Shown one piece after another: positions 35,311 through 45,624 of a stretch of 64,000 nt of DNA (position 1 is the first letter of the stretch; each line of letters opens with the position of its first letter). The notes under the pieces were generated by a model that worked only from the letters and a program-made list of their open reading frames with translations, was not told the DNA's origin and searched no databases. This DNA is from Sphingomonas sp. Leaf33. Its GTDB lineage: Bacteria; Pseudomonadota; Alphaproteobacteria; Sphingomonadales; Sphingomonadaceae. The position numbers and the translations under genes were made by a program. Location: assembly GCF_001421785.1 (NCBI RefSeq), contig NZ_LMLB01000001.1:188793-252792 (forward strand). The letters run 5' to 3'.

Positions 35311-36332
35311 AGGCCACCGCCGCCGGGATGGCCGCGGCGATCGACGATGCCGCAAAGCGCGGCGCCACCGGCCCGCGCTTGTTCCTGCTCCACGGCCCCG
35401 ACGAGGCCGGCGCGATGGAATATGCCGCCCGCCTGGGGCGCGCGATGGGGGCGGATGCCGAGCGCATCGACCTGGACGGCGCCGCGCTGAAGGCCAATCC
35501 GGGGCGGCTGGCGGACGAAGCCGCGTCGATCTCGCTGTTCGGCGGCAACCGCTACATCCGCGTGACCGCGATGGGCGAGGAATCGGTGGAGGCGGTCGAA
35601 CTGCTGCTGTCGGCGTCCTCGGCGGGCAACCCCGTCGTCGCGATCGCGCCGAGCGCCAAGGCCACGGGCAAGCTGGTCAAGGGCGTTGTGTCCAACCCCG
35701 CGGCGATGGCGCTCGCGTGCTACCAGCCCGAGGGGATGAACGCCGCGCGGCTGGCCACAGGCATCGCGCGCGAACACGGCGTTCGCCTGACCGGCGACAC
35801 GGCCGCCGCGCTGTTCGAGGCGAGCGGCGGCGACCGCGCGGTGCTGACGCGCGAGATCGAGAAGCTGGCGCTGTATCTGGACGCCGCGCCCGACCGGCCG
35901 CGCGACGCCGGCGAGGACGATCTCGCGCAGATCGGCGCCAACATCGCCGAGAGCGAAATGGCGACGGCGATCACCGCGGCGATCGATGGCGACGCCGCCA
36001 CGCTGGGCCGCGAACTGATGGGCGTCGATGCCGCGGGCATGACCATCCCCATGCTGCGTGGGCTGGCCAAGCGATTGATATCGCTCGCGGATATGCGCGG
36101 GGACGTGGACCGCGGCGACTCACCTGACGCGGTCGTGGAGCGGCACCGCGTGTTCTGGAAGGAGCGCGGCGCGACGATCACCGCGCTGCGGCGCTGGACC
36201 ACGCCGCAAATCGCCGCCGCGGTGTCGCGCGTACGCCGGGCCGAGCGGGGGCTGTTGACCGGCGGCAATCCGGCGGCGGTCACGGCGCAGCATGACGTGC
36301 TGTCGATCGCACGGGCGGCCAAGCGGCGCTGA
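35307..36332 (+). CDS. holA: DNA polymerase III subunit delta
   Basis: Clamp-loader subunit that opens the beta sliding clamp, 341 residues. It shows the AAA+-like N-terminal domain without functional Walker A (LFLLHGPDEAGAMEYAARL), ISLFGGNRYIRV, and the C-terminal collar domain with LLRGLAKRL-type helix (IPMLRGLAKRLISLADM) and ALRRWTTPQIAAAV. The GTG at 35307 overlaps the lptE stop. A GCTCCCGC-type repeat separates it from convergent parB. Confidence 0.94.
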   Translation: MKATAAGMAAAIDDAAKRGATGPRLFLLHGPDEAGAMEYAARLGRAMGADAERIDLDGAALKANPGRLADEAASISLFGGNRYIRVTAMGEESVEAVELLLSASSAGNPVVAIAPSAKATGKLVKGVVSNPAAMALACYQPEGMNAARLATGIAREHGVRLTGDTAAALFEASGGDRAVLTREIEKLALYLDAAPDRPRDAGEDDLAQIGANIAESEMATAITAAIDGDAATLGRELMGVDAAGMTIPMLRGLAKRLISLADMRGDVDRGDSPDAVVERHRVFWKERGATITALRRWTTPQIAAAVSRVRRAERGLLTGGNPAAVTAQHDVLSIARAAKRR

Positions 36333-36339
36333 TACCATA

Positions 36340-36418
36340 GCGCTCCCGCGCAGGCGGGAGCCCCAGGGTTACAAAGTGCATCGCTTGCGGCTCTGGGCTC
36401 CCGCCTGCGCGGGAGCAC
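36340..36418. repeat. GCTCCCGC palindromic repeat (copy 3)
   Basis: Left unit CGCTCCCGCGCAGGCGGGAG (from 36341) and right unit GGCTCCCGCCTGCGCGGGAGC (from 36394) are inverted relative to each other, 30 bases apart, like 632-708. Located between convergent holA and parB. Confidence 0.85.
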
Positions 36419-36426
36419 GGACGGGC

Positions 36427-37338
36427 CTAGATTCGCTCGCCGCTCAGTCGCTGGCAGACCATGTCGAGCTGGTCGAGCGTCGAGTAGGTCAGCGTCAGCG
36501 TGCCGCCCTTCTCACTATGCGCGATGCGGATGCCCAGGCCGAGCAGGTCGCCGAGCTGGCGTTCGAGCGCCATGATGTCGGCGTCCGGCGGCCCAGCCTG
36601 CGCGGTAGCGCCGACCTTCCCCTTGCGCGCGTCGGGCTTGACCGAACGGGCGAGCTTCTCCGTTTCGCGGACCGACAGGCCTTCGTCGACCACGCGCCGC
36701 GCAAGGGCGACCGGATCGGGCGCGCCGATCAGCGCGCGGGCATGGCCCATTTCGAGATCGCCCTGAACGACCATCGTCCGCACGCCCTCGGGCAGGTCGA
36801 GCAGGCGCAGCAGGTTCGACACATGACTGCGCGACTTGTCGACCAGCTTGCCAAGCGCTTCCTGGGTGTGGCCGAACTGGTCGATCAGGCGGCGATAGGC
36901 CTCGGCCTCCTCGATCGCGTTCAGGTCGGCGCGCTGGATGTTTTCGACCAGCGCGATTTCCATCGTGTCGGCGTCGCTCAGTTCGCGAACGATGACCGGG
37001 ACTTCGTGGAGCCGCGCGCGCTGGGCGGCACGCCACCGGCGCTCGCCCGCGACGATCTGATAGTCGTGGCCGTGCGGACGCACCACGATCGGCTGGATCA
37101 GCCCGCGCTGCTTGATCGAGCGCGAAAGTTCCTCCAGCTTGTCCTCGTCGAAATGCCGACGCGGCTGGCCGGGGTGCGGCTTCATCGCGCTGACCGGCAA
37201 CGTCCGCACGCCGGACACGACCGCCCCGCCCTCGCCGCTCACCGGTGCTTCGACGACGGCATCGCCGAGCAGCGCGCTCAGGCCGCGGCCGAGACCCGAG
37301 CGGGGCTTGCGGGCGGCGGAGGGCGTGTCGTCGATCAT
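36427..37338 (-). CDS. parB: Chromosome partitioning protein ParB
   Basis: CTP-dependent clamp that loads at parS and marks the origin region for segregation. The 303-residue protein has the N-terminal ParA-interaction helix (KPRSGLGRGLSALLG), the CTPase motif GERRWRAAQRA, and a helix-turn-helix (YRRLIDQFGHTQEALGKLVD..SHVSNLLRLL). A C-terminal dimer domain ends at 303. Its likely binding sites are the three parS sequences at 38172, 38741 and 40609, and it may recruit SMC. Its start overlaps parA by 4 bases. Confidence 0.97.
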   Translation of the reverse strand: MIDDTPSAARKPRSGLGRGLSALLGDAVVEAPVSGEGGAVVSGVRTLPVSAMKPHPGQPRRHFDEDKLEELSRSIKQRGLIQPIVVRPHGHDYQIVAGERRWRAAQRARLHEVPVIVRELSDADTMEIALVENIQRADLNAIEEAEAYRRLIDQFGHTQEALGKLVDKSRSHVSNLLRLLDLPEGVRTMVVQGDLEMGHARALIGAPDPVALARRVVDEGLSVRETEKLARSVKPDARKGKVGATAQAGPPDADIMALERQLGDLLGLGIRIAHSEKGGTLTLTYSTLDQLDMVCQRLSGERI

Positions 37339-38117
37339 GCGGCGGCCTTGGCGACATTGGGGAGGCGGAGGATGAGTTCGCGGGCGAGCGCGATATAGGC
37401 CTGCGAGCCCGAGCAGCGGTGGTCATAGATCAGCGCCGGCAACCCATGGCTGGGTGCCTCGGACAGGCGGACGTTGCGCGGGATGACGGTGTCGAACACG
37501 ACCTTGCCCAGCACCGCACGCACGTCGTCCGACACCTGGTCGGTCAGGCGGTTGCGGCGATCGAACATGGTCAGCACGACGCCCAGGATCGACAGGCCCG
37601 GATTGAACCGCGAACGGATGCGCTCGACCGTGCTGAGCAACTGGCTCAACCCTTCCAATGCGAAGAATTCGCACTGCAGCGGCACCAGCAGCGCGTGTGC
37701 GGCGACCATCGCGTTGATCGTCAGCAGGCCGAGCGACGGCGGGCAGTCGATCAGGACAACGTCCCACTGCTCCTCGCTACGCTGGACGGTGCGATCCAGC
37801 CGATGCGTGCGCGCCTCGAAATCGATCAGCTCGATCTCGGCACCCGACAGGTCAACCGTAGCGGGGACGATATCGAGCCGTGGCACCTGCGTCGGCATCG
37901 CCGCATCCGCGAGCGTACCTTCGCCAGCAAGCAGGTCGTAGCTGGAGGTGTGGCGGTCGTTGCGGCCGATCCCGAGGCCGGTGGAGGCATTGCCCTGCGG
38001 ATCGAGATCGATCAGCAGTACGCGCGAGCCGGTCGCGGCAAGCGCCGTCCCGACGTTGATCGCCGTAGTGGTCTTTCCCACCCCACCCTTCTGATTGGCG
38101 ATAGCGATGACTTTCAT
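37335..38117 (-). CDS. parA: Chromosome partitioning ATPase ParA
   Basis: DNA-binding ATPase that moves ParB-bound origins apart. The 260-residue chain has the deviant Walker A KGGVGKTTT at 10-18 almost at the N-terminus, which is typical of chromosomal rather than plasmid ParA. Then come LLIDLDPQGNAS, the Walker B VVLIDCPPSLGLLT, and ALLVPLQCEFFALEG. The ATG at 38117 overlaps the rsmG stop. Downstream of mnmG and rsmG as in most Alphaproteobacteria. Confidence 0.97.
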   Translation of the reverse strand: MKVIAIANQKGGVGKTTTAINVGTALAATGSRVLLIDLDPQGNASTGLGIGRNDRHTSSYDLLAGEGTLADAAMPTQVPRLDIVPATVDLSGAEIELIDFEARTHRLDRTVQRSEEQWDVVLIDCPPSLGLLTINAMVAAHALLVPLQCEFFALEGLSQLLSTVERIRSRFNPGLSILGVVLTMFDRRNRLTDQVSDDVRAVLGKVVFDTVIPRNVRLSEAPSHGLPALIYDHRCSGSQAYIALARELILRLPNVAKAAA

Positions 38118-38731
38118 CGCGCGGCAACTCCGCTGGCGACGACGATACCGGACACCGGATCGACGATGCTGTGTTTCACGTGGAACCGACCATGCCACGT
38201 CGGCCGGGCAGCCGCCACTTCCGAATGTGCGCTTTCGCCCTTGGGCAGGACGAAGGTCGTCGCCTTGCCGGCAAAGCCCTGCGATGCCGCGAGCAGTGCG
38301 TCGAGCTTGGCGACCGCGCGCGCCGACACCACGTCGGCGATACCGATCCCCTCGACACGCTCGGCCTTGGCGTGGACAACGTCCATCCGGTCGAGACCCA
38401 GGCTGTCTGCACAGCGTTCGAGAAATGCGACGCGGAGCCTACGTGGCTCGATGAGCGTCACTTGCCGTCCGGTGAGCGCTGCGACCACCACGCCCGGCAA
38501 TCCTGCGCCTGCGCCGATGTCCACCCAGTGGCGCCAGTCATCCGGTGCATGGTTGAGCAGTTGCGCGGAGTCGACGATATGGCGAGCCCAGAGCGAAGGA
38601 ATCGTCGCCGCCGAGATCAGGTTCTGCCGCTCCGCTTCCTGCAGCAAAAGCGCCACATAACGCTCGACCCGCGCGACACCGGCAGCGTCAAAACGCTCGC
38701 TCAGCCAGCCTTTGGCCTCCTCCTCGGTCAT
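38114..38731 (-). CDS. rsmG: 16S rRNA (guanine527-N7)-methyltransferase RsmG
   Basis: SAM-dependent enzyme (205 residues, formerly GidB) that methylates G527 of 16S rRNA, and whose loss gives low-level streptomycin resistance. The SAM motif [29 protein letters not shown] and [13 protein letters not shown] are present. The last codons contain the first parS site (38172-38187). It overlaps mnmG and parA by 4 bases each. Confidence 0.95.
   Translation of the reverse strand: MTEEEAKGWLSERFDAAGVARVERYVALLLQEAERQNLISAATIPSLWARHIVDSAQLLNHAPDDWRHWVDIGAGAGLPGVVVAALTGRQVTLIEPRRLRVAFLERCADSLGLDRMDVVHAKAERVEGIGIADVVSARAVAKLDALLAASQGFAGKATTFVLPKGESAHSEVAAARPTWHGRFHVKHSIVDPVSGIVVASGVAAR
38172..38187. other. 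parS site 1, inside rsmG
   Basis: TGTTTCACGTGGAACC differs from the bacterial parS palindrome TGTTTCACGTGAAACA at two positions, with the central CACGTG intact. It encodes His-Val-Lys residues near the end of RsmG, so it must satisfy both coding and ParB binding. Confidence 0.88.
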
Positions 38732-40566
38732 GCCGCCTGCCGTTTCACGTGAAGCAGGATGGCCGACAGAGCCGCGGGTGAGATGCCGCGGATGCGCGAC
38801 GCTGCGTCGAGCGTTTCCGGACGTGCGGACGACAAGCGTTCGATCATCTCGTTCGAAAGCCCCGGCACCGATCGATAGTCGAGCGCCGGCGGCAACGGGG
38901 TCGAGGCGGCACGGCGGCGCTCGGCCACGTCCTGCGCCTGGCGTTCGAGATAGGGCGCGTAGCGCGCATCCTCGATCGCTTCCTCGACAGCCGCGTCGTC
39001 ATAGGCGGTGTCGGCATCCAGCACGTGCGCGCGACCCACACCGGGAAAGCGCAGCCAGTCGCGCAAGGGTCGCCGCGCGCCATCCGCACCGACGATGGCG
39101 CCGCGCCGTCGCATGTCGTCCGACGTCGCAACCACCGCCAGCGCTGAATCGACCGTCGCCCGCGTATCCCGGCGATGCGCGACATGGGCCAACCGATCGG
39201 GCGAGAGACAGCCGGCGGCGTCTGCGATCCCCGACAGCCGTGTCCCGGCATTGTCGGCGCGCAGCCACAGGCGATGCTCGGCGCGGGCAGTCAGCATTCG
39301 GTAGGGCTCGGTAACACCCTGCAAGGTCAGGTCGTCGATCATGACGCCCAGATAACTGTCGGCCCGATCCAGCAGCACCGGCGACAGGTCGCACGCCACC
39401 GCCGCGGCATTCAGCCCGGCGACCAGCCCCTGCCCTGCCGCTTCCTCATAGCCGGTCGTGCCGTTGATCTGGCCGGCACAGAACAGCCCCGGCATCGCGC
39501 GCAGTTGCAGGTCGGTGCCCAAGGCGCGCGGATCGAGATAGTCATATTCGACCGCGTAGCCGGGCTCGACGATGCGACAGTGCTCCAGACCCGGGATCGA
39601 TGCGATCAGCGCGGTCTGGACATCATCGGGCAGCGAGGTCGAAATCCCGTTGGGATAGACCAAGGCATCGTCGAGCCCTTCGGGTTCGAGGAACACCTGA
39701 TGTCCGTCCCGGTCGCCGAAGCGGTGGACCTTGTCCTCGATCGACGGGCAGTACCGCGGGCCGCCGCCTTCGATCTCACCGCTGAACAATGGCGAGCGAT
39801 CGAGCCCGCCGCGGATAATGTCGTGCGTTTCGGATGTGGTCCGTGTCACCCCGCACGCGATCTGCGGCAGCCGGGGGCCACGCGTCATCGGCGACATCGT
39901 CCAGACCTCGACGTCGCTCGCCTGCTCGTCCAGCCGCGCCCAATCGATCGTGCGGCCATCCAGCCGCGGCGGTGTCCCCGTCTTCAGTCGCCCAAGCGGC
40001 AGGCCAAGCGCGCGCAACTGCTCGCCTAGTCGCGTGGCGGCGCGTTCGTGCACCCGGCCGCCCTCGGCGCGCATTTCGCCGCGGAAGATACGCCCGCCCA
40101 GGAACGTGCCCGTCGCGAGCACCACCGCCGGAGCCGCCAGCCTGCGTCCACCCGCCAGATCGATGCCGGCGATAATGCCATTCGTGCAGACCAGCGCATC
40201 CGCCTCGCCCTCGACGATCGTGATGTTCGGCTCGCCTGCAATCGCGTGCTGGATCGCGGCGGCGTACAGCTTGCGGTCGGCCTGGATGCGCGGGCCCTGC
40301 ACGGCCACGCCCTTGCTGCGGTTCAGCATCCGGTAGTGGATCGCCGCCGCATCCGCCGCGCGTGCGATCAGGCCATCGAAGGCATCGACTTCGCGCACGA
40401 GATGCCCTTTGCCGATCCCGCCGATCGCGGGATTGCATGACATCGCGCCGATCCGCGTGGCGTCGAAAGTGACGAGCGCGACACGCGCACCCCGCCGCGC
40501 CGCCGCGGCAGCCGCTTCGGTTCCGGCGTGTCCGCCGCCGATCACGATGACATCGAAACTGTTCAC
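38728..40566 (-). CDS. mnmG: tRNA uridine-5-carboxymethylaminomethyl modification enzyme MnmG
   Basis: FAD enzyme (612 residues, GidA) that with MnmE modifies U34 of tRNAs. The N-terminal FAD site is [18 protein letters not shown], followed by [23 protein letters not shown] and [13 protein letters not shown]. The C-terminal helical domain (about 550-612) binds MnmE/tRNA. Start is ATG 40566. The final codons hold the second parS site. The MnmE gene lies just upstream, so both partners are made from one region. Confidence 0.97.
   Translation of the reverse strand: MNSFDVIVIGGGHAGTEAAAAAARRGARVALVTFDATRIGAMSCNPAIGGIGKGHLVREVDAFDGLIARAADAAAIHYRMLNRSKGVAVQGPRIQADRKLYAAAIQHAIAGEPNITIVEGEADALVCTNGIIAGIDLAGGRRLAAPAVVLATGTFLGGRIFRGEMRAEGGRVHERAATRLGEQLRALGLPLGRLKTGTPPRLDGRTIDWARLDEQASDVEVWTMSPMTRGPRLPQIACGVTRTTSETHDIIRGGLDRSPLFSGEIEGGGPRYCPSIEDKVHRFGDRDGHQVFLEPEGLDDALVYPNGISTSLPDDVQTALIASIPGLEHCRIVEPGYAVEYDYLDPRALGTDLQLRAMPGLFCAGQINGTTGYEEAAGQGLVAGLNAAAVACDLSPVLLDRADSYLGVMIDDLTLQGVTEPYRMLTARAEHRLWLRADNAGTRLSGIADAAGCLSPDRLAHVAHRRDTRATVDSALAVVATSDDMRRRGAIVGADGARRPLRDWLRFPGVGRAHVLDADTAYDDAAVEEAIEDARYAPYLERQAQDVAERRRAASTPLPPALDYRSVPGLSNEMIERLSSARPETLDAASRIRGISPAALSAILLHVKRQAA
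38741..38756. other. parS site 2, inside mnmG
   Basis: CGTTTCACGTGAAGCA keeps TTTCACGTGAA and differs from the consensus 16-mer only at the outer positions. It overlaps the last codons of mnmG (His-Val-Lys-Arg). Confidence 0.82.
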
Positions 40567-40608
40567 AGACCCGCGATGTATGCCGCCACCCGGTAAAGGT
40601 CAAAGTGG

Positions 40609-40624
40609 CGTTCCACGTGGAACG
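40609..40624. other. parS site 3, mnmE-mnmG gap
   Basis: CGTTCCACGTGGAACG is a perfect 16-bp palindrome with the CACGTG centre and TTCCACGTGGAA core of ParB sites. It abuts the mnmE stop codon and fills the only non-coding gap in the mnmE-parB cluster. Confidence 0.88.
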
Positions 40625-41923
40625 TCACTTTCCGATGCAGAACCGTCCGAACAGCGCGTCCAGCACGTCCTCGACATGCGAACGCCCGGTGATGGCGTCG
40701 AACGCGGCGCGCGCGAGGCGAAATTCTTCCGCGATCACAAGCGGATCGCCAATCCCTGCTGCGACGCACAATGATTGATGTGCAGTCCCGCATAGCTGTC
40801 GCTGTCGCTGATTGAGCGTCGGCACGTCGCCGGATGGCAGCAACTCCTTCGCCCGCGCTGTCAACGCGCCCCACAGCGCCGCATCGCCATCGTCCGCCAG
40901 TGCCGACACTGCGACGCGCCCCGGCGGTACGACCGCCCTGCCCGGCACGTCGCCGCGCGGGTGGACCAGGATAACATCGCTCGCGATACCGACCGGATTC
41001 GCGTCGCCGAGCCACAGCACGATATCGGCCGCTGCAACGCTTTCGTGCGTGCGAGCGATACCGATCGCCTCGATGGGATCGTCGGTCGCCTCGGCCAGGC
41101 CAGCAGTATCGGTCAACAGCCACGCGATACCGTCACGGACCACGGGCGCCTCTATGCGATCGCGCGTCGTGCCGGCGATCGGCGAGACGATCGCGGCATC
41201 ACGTCCAACCATGCGGTTGAGGAGTGTGGACTTGCCGCTGTTGGGCGGCCCCGCCAGCACGACGCGGATGCCGTCGCGGAGGCGCTCGGCCGGCGGCTGT
41301 GCCAGCATCGCGGCGATGGCGTCGGCCAACTGCCCCGCCCCGGCCCGCACGGTCGCGGTGATCCCGTCCTCGTCCACCGCATCCGGTTCGTCGCTATGGT
41401 CGATCGCCGCCTCGATCATCGCCGACAGGCCGAGCAGCGTGTCGTTCCACGCCTCGATCCGCTGGCGCAGATGTCCCTCGGCAGCACGCAGAGCCGCGCG
41501 GCGCTGGCCCTCCGTCTCCGCCGCCAGCAGGTCGGCGAGCCCTTCGGCTTCGGTCAGGTCGATCCGACCGTTTTCGAGTGCCCGGCGGGTGAATTCCCCC
41601 GCCTGGGCAGCGCGCAAACCCGGCTGCGCGCTCAGGACCGCTTCCATCCGCCGGACGACCGCGCGGCTGCCGTGGACGTGGAGTTCGGCCAGATCCTCGC
41701 CGGTCGCGGTCTGCGGCCCGGGAAACAGGATAACGAGTGCGCGGTCGATCGCTTCGTCGCTCGACGGATCGCGCAGCCGGCGCAGGCTCGCGCGGCGCGG
41801 GTGGAGCGATGCACCGCCGGTCAGCGCCCGCACCGCGGCGAACGCCTGCGGGCCGCTGATCCGGATCACCGCCAGCGCGGCCGGCGGCGACCCGCTCGAC
41901 AGCGCAAAGATCGTGTCGGTCAT
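40625..41923 (-). CDS. mnmE: tRNA modification GTPase MnmE
   Basis: GTPase partner of MnmG (432 residues, TrmE). An N-terminal tetrahydrofolate-binding domain (1-118) is followed by a helical domain and an inserted Ras-like G domain: P-loop GPPNSGKST at 225-233, IAGTTRD, DTAGL. The C-terminal FCIGK is the conserved Cys tail needed for modification. ATG 41923 overlaps the upstream DUF6489 stop (ATGA). Confidence 0.96.
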   Translation of the reverse strand: MTDTIFALSSGSPPAALAVIRISGPQAFAAVRALTGGASLHPRRASLRRLRDPSSDEAIDRALVILFPGPQTATGEDLAELHVHGSRAVVRRMEAVLSAQPGLRAAQAGEFTRRALENGRIDLTEAEGLADLLAAETEGQRRAALRAAEGHLRQRIEAWNDTLLGLSAMIEAAIDHSDEPDAVDEDGITATVRAGAGQLADAIAAMLAQPPAERLRDGIRVVLAGPPNSGKSTLLNRMVGRDAAIVSPIAGTTRDRIEAPVVRDGIAWLLTDTAGLAEATDDPIEAIGIARTHESVAAADIVLWLGDANPVGIASDVILVHPRGDVPGRAVVPPGRVAVSALADDGDAALWGALTARAKELLPSGDVPTLNQRQRQLCGTAHQSLCVAAGIGDPLVIAEEFRLARAAFDAITGRSHVEDVLDALFGRFCIGK

Positions 41924-42153
41924 CCCCCGCTCTTGGTGCCCGCCTCGAACATCTGCCGCCAGAAGGCCATGCCGGCCTCGCCCATCGGCGCCCAGCTCTT
42001 CATCATCGTCTCGATCATCTCGGGCGGCACCCCGCCCTGCATCGTCTCGAGCATCATCGAGACATAGCGGTCGTGCAGCGGCGTCAGGTCGGGCAGGCCC
42101 ATCGCGGCGCGCGCCTCGTGCGGCGTACAATCGATCTCGACGTTGATCTTCAT
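41920..42153 (-). CDS. DUF6489 family small protein
   Basis: A 77-residue acidic, Met-rich protein of the DUF6489 family, found beside mnmE in Alphaproteobacteria. MKINVEIDCTPHEARAAMGL and the GGVPPEMIETMM..FWRQMFE helix are visible. No function is known. A 4-base overlap with mnmE (ATGA) shows that the two are translated together. Confidence 0.85.
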   Translation of the reverse strand: MKINVEIDCTPHEARAAMGLPDLTPLHDRYVSMMLETMQGGVPPEMIETMMKSWAPMGEAGMAFWRQMFEAGTKSGG

Positions 42154-42247
42154 GCGCCTTTTCCCCCATGCCGGCGTTCCGCTAGTCACCACGCTATGCG
42201 CGCGTTGCGCGGTGGTCTGCAATCCTTCCCTGACTGGAGCCCTTCGA

Positions 42248-42943
42248 ATGAGCGATACGACGATCCCCACGCTGGACAGTGACGGCCAGTTTGCCGCCTA
42301 TGTCGCCCGCCCCGCCGGCACGCCGCGCGCGGCCATCGTGGTCATCCAGGAAATCTTCGGCGTGAACCCCGGCATCCGCCGGAAGTGTGATCGCCTGGCC
42401 GAGGACGGCTATCTGGCGGTGGCGCCCGACCTGTTCTGGCGGATCGAGCCGGGCATCCAGCTCGACCCGGACGTCGAGGACGAGATGCAGCAGGCGCTGG
42501 GGCTGATGGGCAAGTTCAACCAGGATGCCGGTATCCGCGACATCGAAGCGACGATCCGCTGGGCGCGCTCGGAAGTCGAAGGCGGCAAGGTCGGGTGCGT
42601 CGGCTACTGCCTGGGCGGGCGGCTCGCGTACATGACCGCGGCGCGTACCGATGTGGATGCCAGCGTCGGATACTATGCGGTGGGCATCCCCGACCTGCTG
42701 CACGAGGCGCAGGCGATCGCGCACCCGCTGCTGCTGCACATCGCCGGCGACGACGGCTTCGTCGACAAGGAGACCCAGGCAAAGATGCACGAGGGGCTGG
42801 ACGATCACCCCAAGGTCAGCTTGCGCGACTATCCGGGCGAGGACCATGGCTTCGCGACCGAGATGGGTGACCGCCGCTCGCCCGAAGCCGCCGACCGGGC
42901 CGATGCCGCGACCAAGGCGTTCTTCGCAGAACACCTCGGCTGA
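42248..42943 (+). CDS. Dienelactone hydrolase family protein
   Basis: Alpha/beta hydrolase (231 residues) with the dienelactone-hydrolase Cys-Asp-His triad: C121 in GCVGYCLGGRLA, Asp in AGDDGFVD (about 168-169) and H200 in GEDHGF. The oxyanion/lid motif VIQEIFGVN is also present. Natural substrate unknown, since no chlorocatechol pathway is nearby. It is the only rightward gene among leftward genes here, and ends in a hairpin shared with the terC-like gene. Confidence 0.9.
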   Translation: MSDTTIPTLDSDGQFAAYVARPAGTPRAAIVVIQEIFGVNPGIRRKCDRLAEDGYLAVAPDLFWRIEPGIQLDPDVEDEMQQALGLMGKFNQDAGIRDIEATIRWARSEVEGGKVGCVGYCLGGRLAYMTAARTDVDASVGYYAVGIPDLLHEAQAIAHPLLLHIAGDDGFVDKETQAKMHEGLDDHPKVSLRDYPGEDHGFATEMGDRRSPEAADRADAATKAFFAEHLG

Positions 42944-42950
42944 TACGAAA

Positions 42951-42975
42951 AGGGGCGGTCCCGAAGGCCGCCCCT
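42951..42975 (-). terminator. Terminator of the TerC-family gene
   Basis: AGGGGCGG (42951-42958) pairs perfectly with CCGCCCCT (42968-42975). On the minus strand four Ts follow, giving an intrinsic terminator 8 bases after the terC-like stop. It may also end the convergent hydrolase transcript. Confidence 0.7.
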
Positions 42976-42982
42976 GTGTCGT

Positions 42983-43630
42983 TCAGAACAAGGTCCCCAG
43001 ACCCACCTGCGGGTCGACGAACCCTTCGTAGATCATCTTGCCGGCGACGTAGAGGATGACGAGCAGGCCGACATAGGCGATCCAGCGGAAGCGCTCGATA
43101 TACTTGGCGATGATGTTGGCGGCGAGGCCCATCAGCGCGACCGACAGCAGCAGGCCGATGACCAGGATGCCGGGATGCTCGCGTGCTGCCCCTGCCACCG
43201 CCAGGACGTTGTCCAGGCTCATCGACACGTCGGCGACGGCGACCGCCCAAGCCGCGCCGGCAAAGCTCTTGGCGGGCTTCAGATTGCCCAGTTCGTCGGC
43301 GTGGCCGCCGTCCTGGCGCAGCTCACGCCACATCTTCCACGATACCCACAGCAGCAACAGGCCGCCGGCAAAGATCAGCCCGACCACCTGCATCAGCTGC
43401 GTCACCGCCAGCGCAAAGATGATCCGCAACACCAGCGCGGCGATGATGCCGATCAGGATGACCTTCTTGCGCTGATCGGCGGGCAGGCCTGCGGCGAGCG
43501 CGCCGACGACGATTGCATTGTCGCCCGCCAGCATGACGTCGATCAGCAGCACCTGCAGGAACGCGCTGAGCGCGGCCGGCGAGCCGATATTGCTGAAATC
43601 CGCGACGATATGTTGCCAAAGTTCGGTCAT
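42983..43630 (-). CDS. TerC-family membrane protein (YjbE type)
   Basis: Integral membrane protein of 215 residues with about seven membrane segments. DVMLAGDNAIVVGALAAGLP and the repeat-related SMSLDNVLAVAGAA carry the paired Asp-Asn motifs of the TerC/Alx fold, which act in metal (often manganese) export in characterised relatives. The YjbE subgroup is inferred from length. No yybP-ykoY-type leader fits into the 54 bases before the next gene. Confidence 0.9.
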   Translation of the reverse strand: MTELWQHIVADFSNIGSPAALSAFLQVLLIDVMLAGDNAIVVGALAAGLPADQRKKVILIGIIAALVLRIIFALAVTQLMQVVGLIFAGGLLLLWVSWKMWRELRQDGGHADELGNLKPAKSFAGAAWAVAVADVSMSLDNVLAVAGAAREHPGILVIGLLLSVALMGLAANIIAKYIERFRWIAYVGLLVILYVAGKMIYEGFVDPQVGLGTLF

Positions 43631-43684
43631 GCGACCCGCGATAGCGGGGTTCGCGGGCGCAGCATAGCCGTCAAACGCGCGAGG

Positions 43685-44041
43685 TCAGTGCTTGCCGTAA
43701 GCGTCCTGCATTTCGCCGAGCCAGCCCGCACGCGGCACGACCGCGCCGACGTCACGACGCCGCTTGCGCGCTATCTCGACATCGATCGGATCGACGAAGG
43801 CAATCGCGACAGAAGAGCCATCGACGCGCACGACCCGGGCCAGCGCATTCTCGACCAGTCCGACCGTGACCGAAATCATCTCGCCGATCCGCAAACCCTC
43901 GACCCCCGACAGACGAAGCCCGGTCGCCGACAGATTGACCACTCGGTGCGTGGTCGCGTGGGACTGGTTCTGCCGATGCAGGACGCCGGTCAGCATCACG
44001 CTGGTACGATCGGCTCTCAACGGGCGGGACGGCTGTTCCAT
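43685..44041 (-). CDS. PilZ domain protein
   Basis: A 118-residue single PilZ domain, the fold that binds cyclic-di-GMP. The N-terminal Arg-rich RPLRADRT supplies an R-x3-R-like motif, and VVNLSATGLRLSG is the (D/N)xSxxG strand with Asn in place of Asp, which is allowed in active PilZ. VVRVDGSSVAIAFVDP completes the barrel. Binding is plausible but unproven. Target unknown. Confidence 0.88.
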   Translation of the reverse strand: MEQPSRPLRADRTSVMLTGVLHRQNQSHATTHRVVNLSATGLRLSGVEGLRIGEMISVTVGLVENALARVVRVDGSSVAIAFVDPIDVEIARKRRRDVGAVVPRAGWLGEMQDAYGKH

Positions 44042-44112
44042 GGCTCCGCGGGATAGCAGCGGAACCCTAATTCACGTTTAACGACGTGGAATGGGCGCAG
44101 ACCGGGGGGCAC

Positions 44113-44139
44113 AAAAAAGGCGTGGGCAAAGCCCACGCC
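44113..44139 (-). terminator. Intrinsic terminator of rho
   Basis: GGCGTGGGC-AAA-GCCCACGCC (44119-44139) has a 9-bp perfect stem, followed on the minus strand by six Ts (44118-44113). Two more GC hairpins lie between it and the rho stop (about 44140-44200), making a tandem. Confidence 0.9.
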
Positions 44140-44209
44140 GTCGGCCGGGTTGCACCCGCCGGCCGAACCGGTGCGAGGCCCGCGCCAGTGTGGCGCGGGC
44201 CGCACGCGG

Positions 44210-45466
<1,257 letters not shown>

Positions 45467-45591
45467 CTGTGGCGTCCGGATGGGAGGCTGTCGGGGGATT
45501 TCGGGCGCGGAGTGGTCAGGAACCGACGCTGGCGCGAACGAGAGAGGAGGTAAGACGCGCCCGCTGGACTGCGGTGTCGCGCTCGGGAGGC

Positions 45592-45620
45592 GGGTTAGGA
45601 TTGGGCCGGGACCAAGTCAA
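45592..45620 (-). promoter_or_regulatory. Candidate rho promoter with C-rich leader
   Basis: TTGACT (45620-45615) and TAACCC (45597-45592) are 17 bases apart on the minus strand. The -10 is weak. The roughly 120-base leader that would follow is C-rich and G-poor in part, as in rut sites. Confidence 0.4.
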
Positions 45621-45624
45621 CCCG

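Noticed and set aside
43631..43684. Manganese-type riboswitch before the TerC-family gene
   Set aside because: The gap is only 54 bases and shows no conserved long hairpin, too short for yybP-ykoY RNA.
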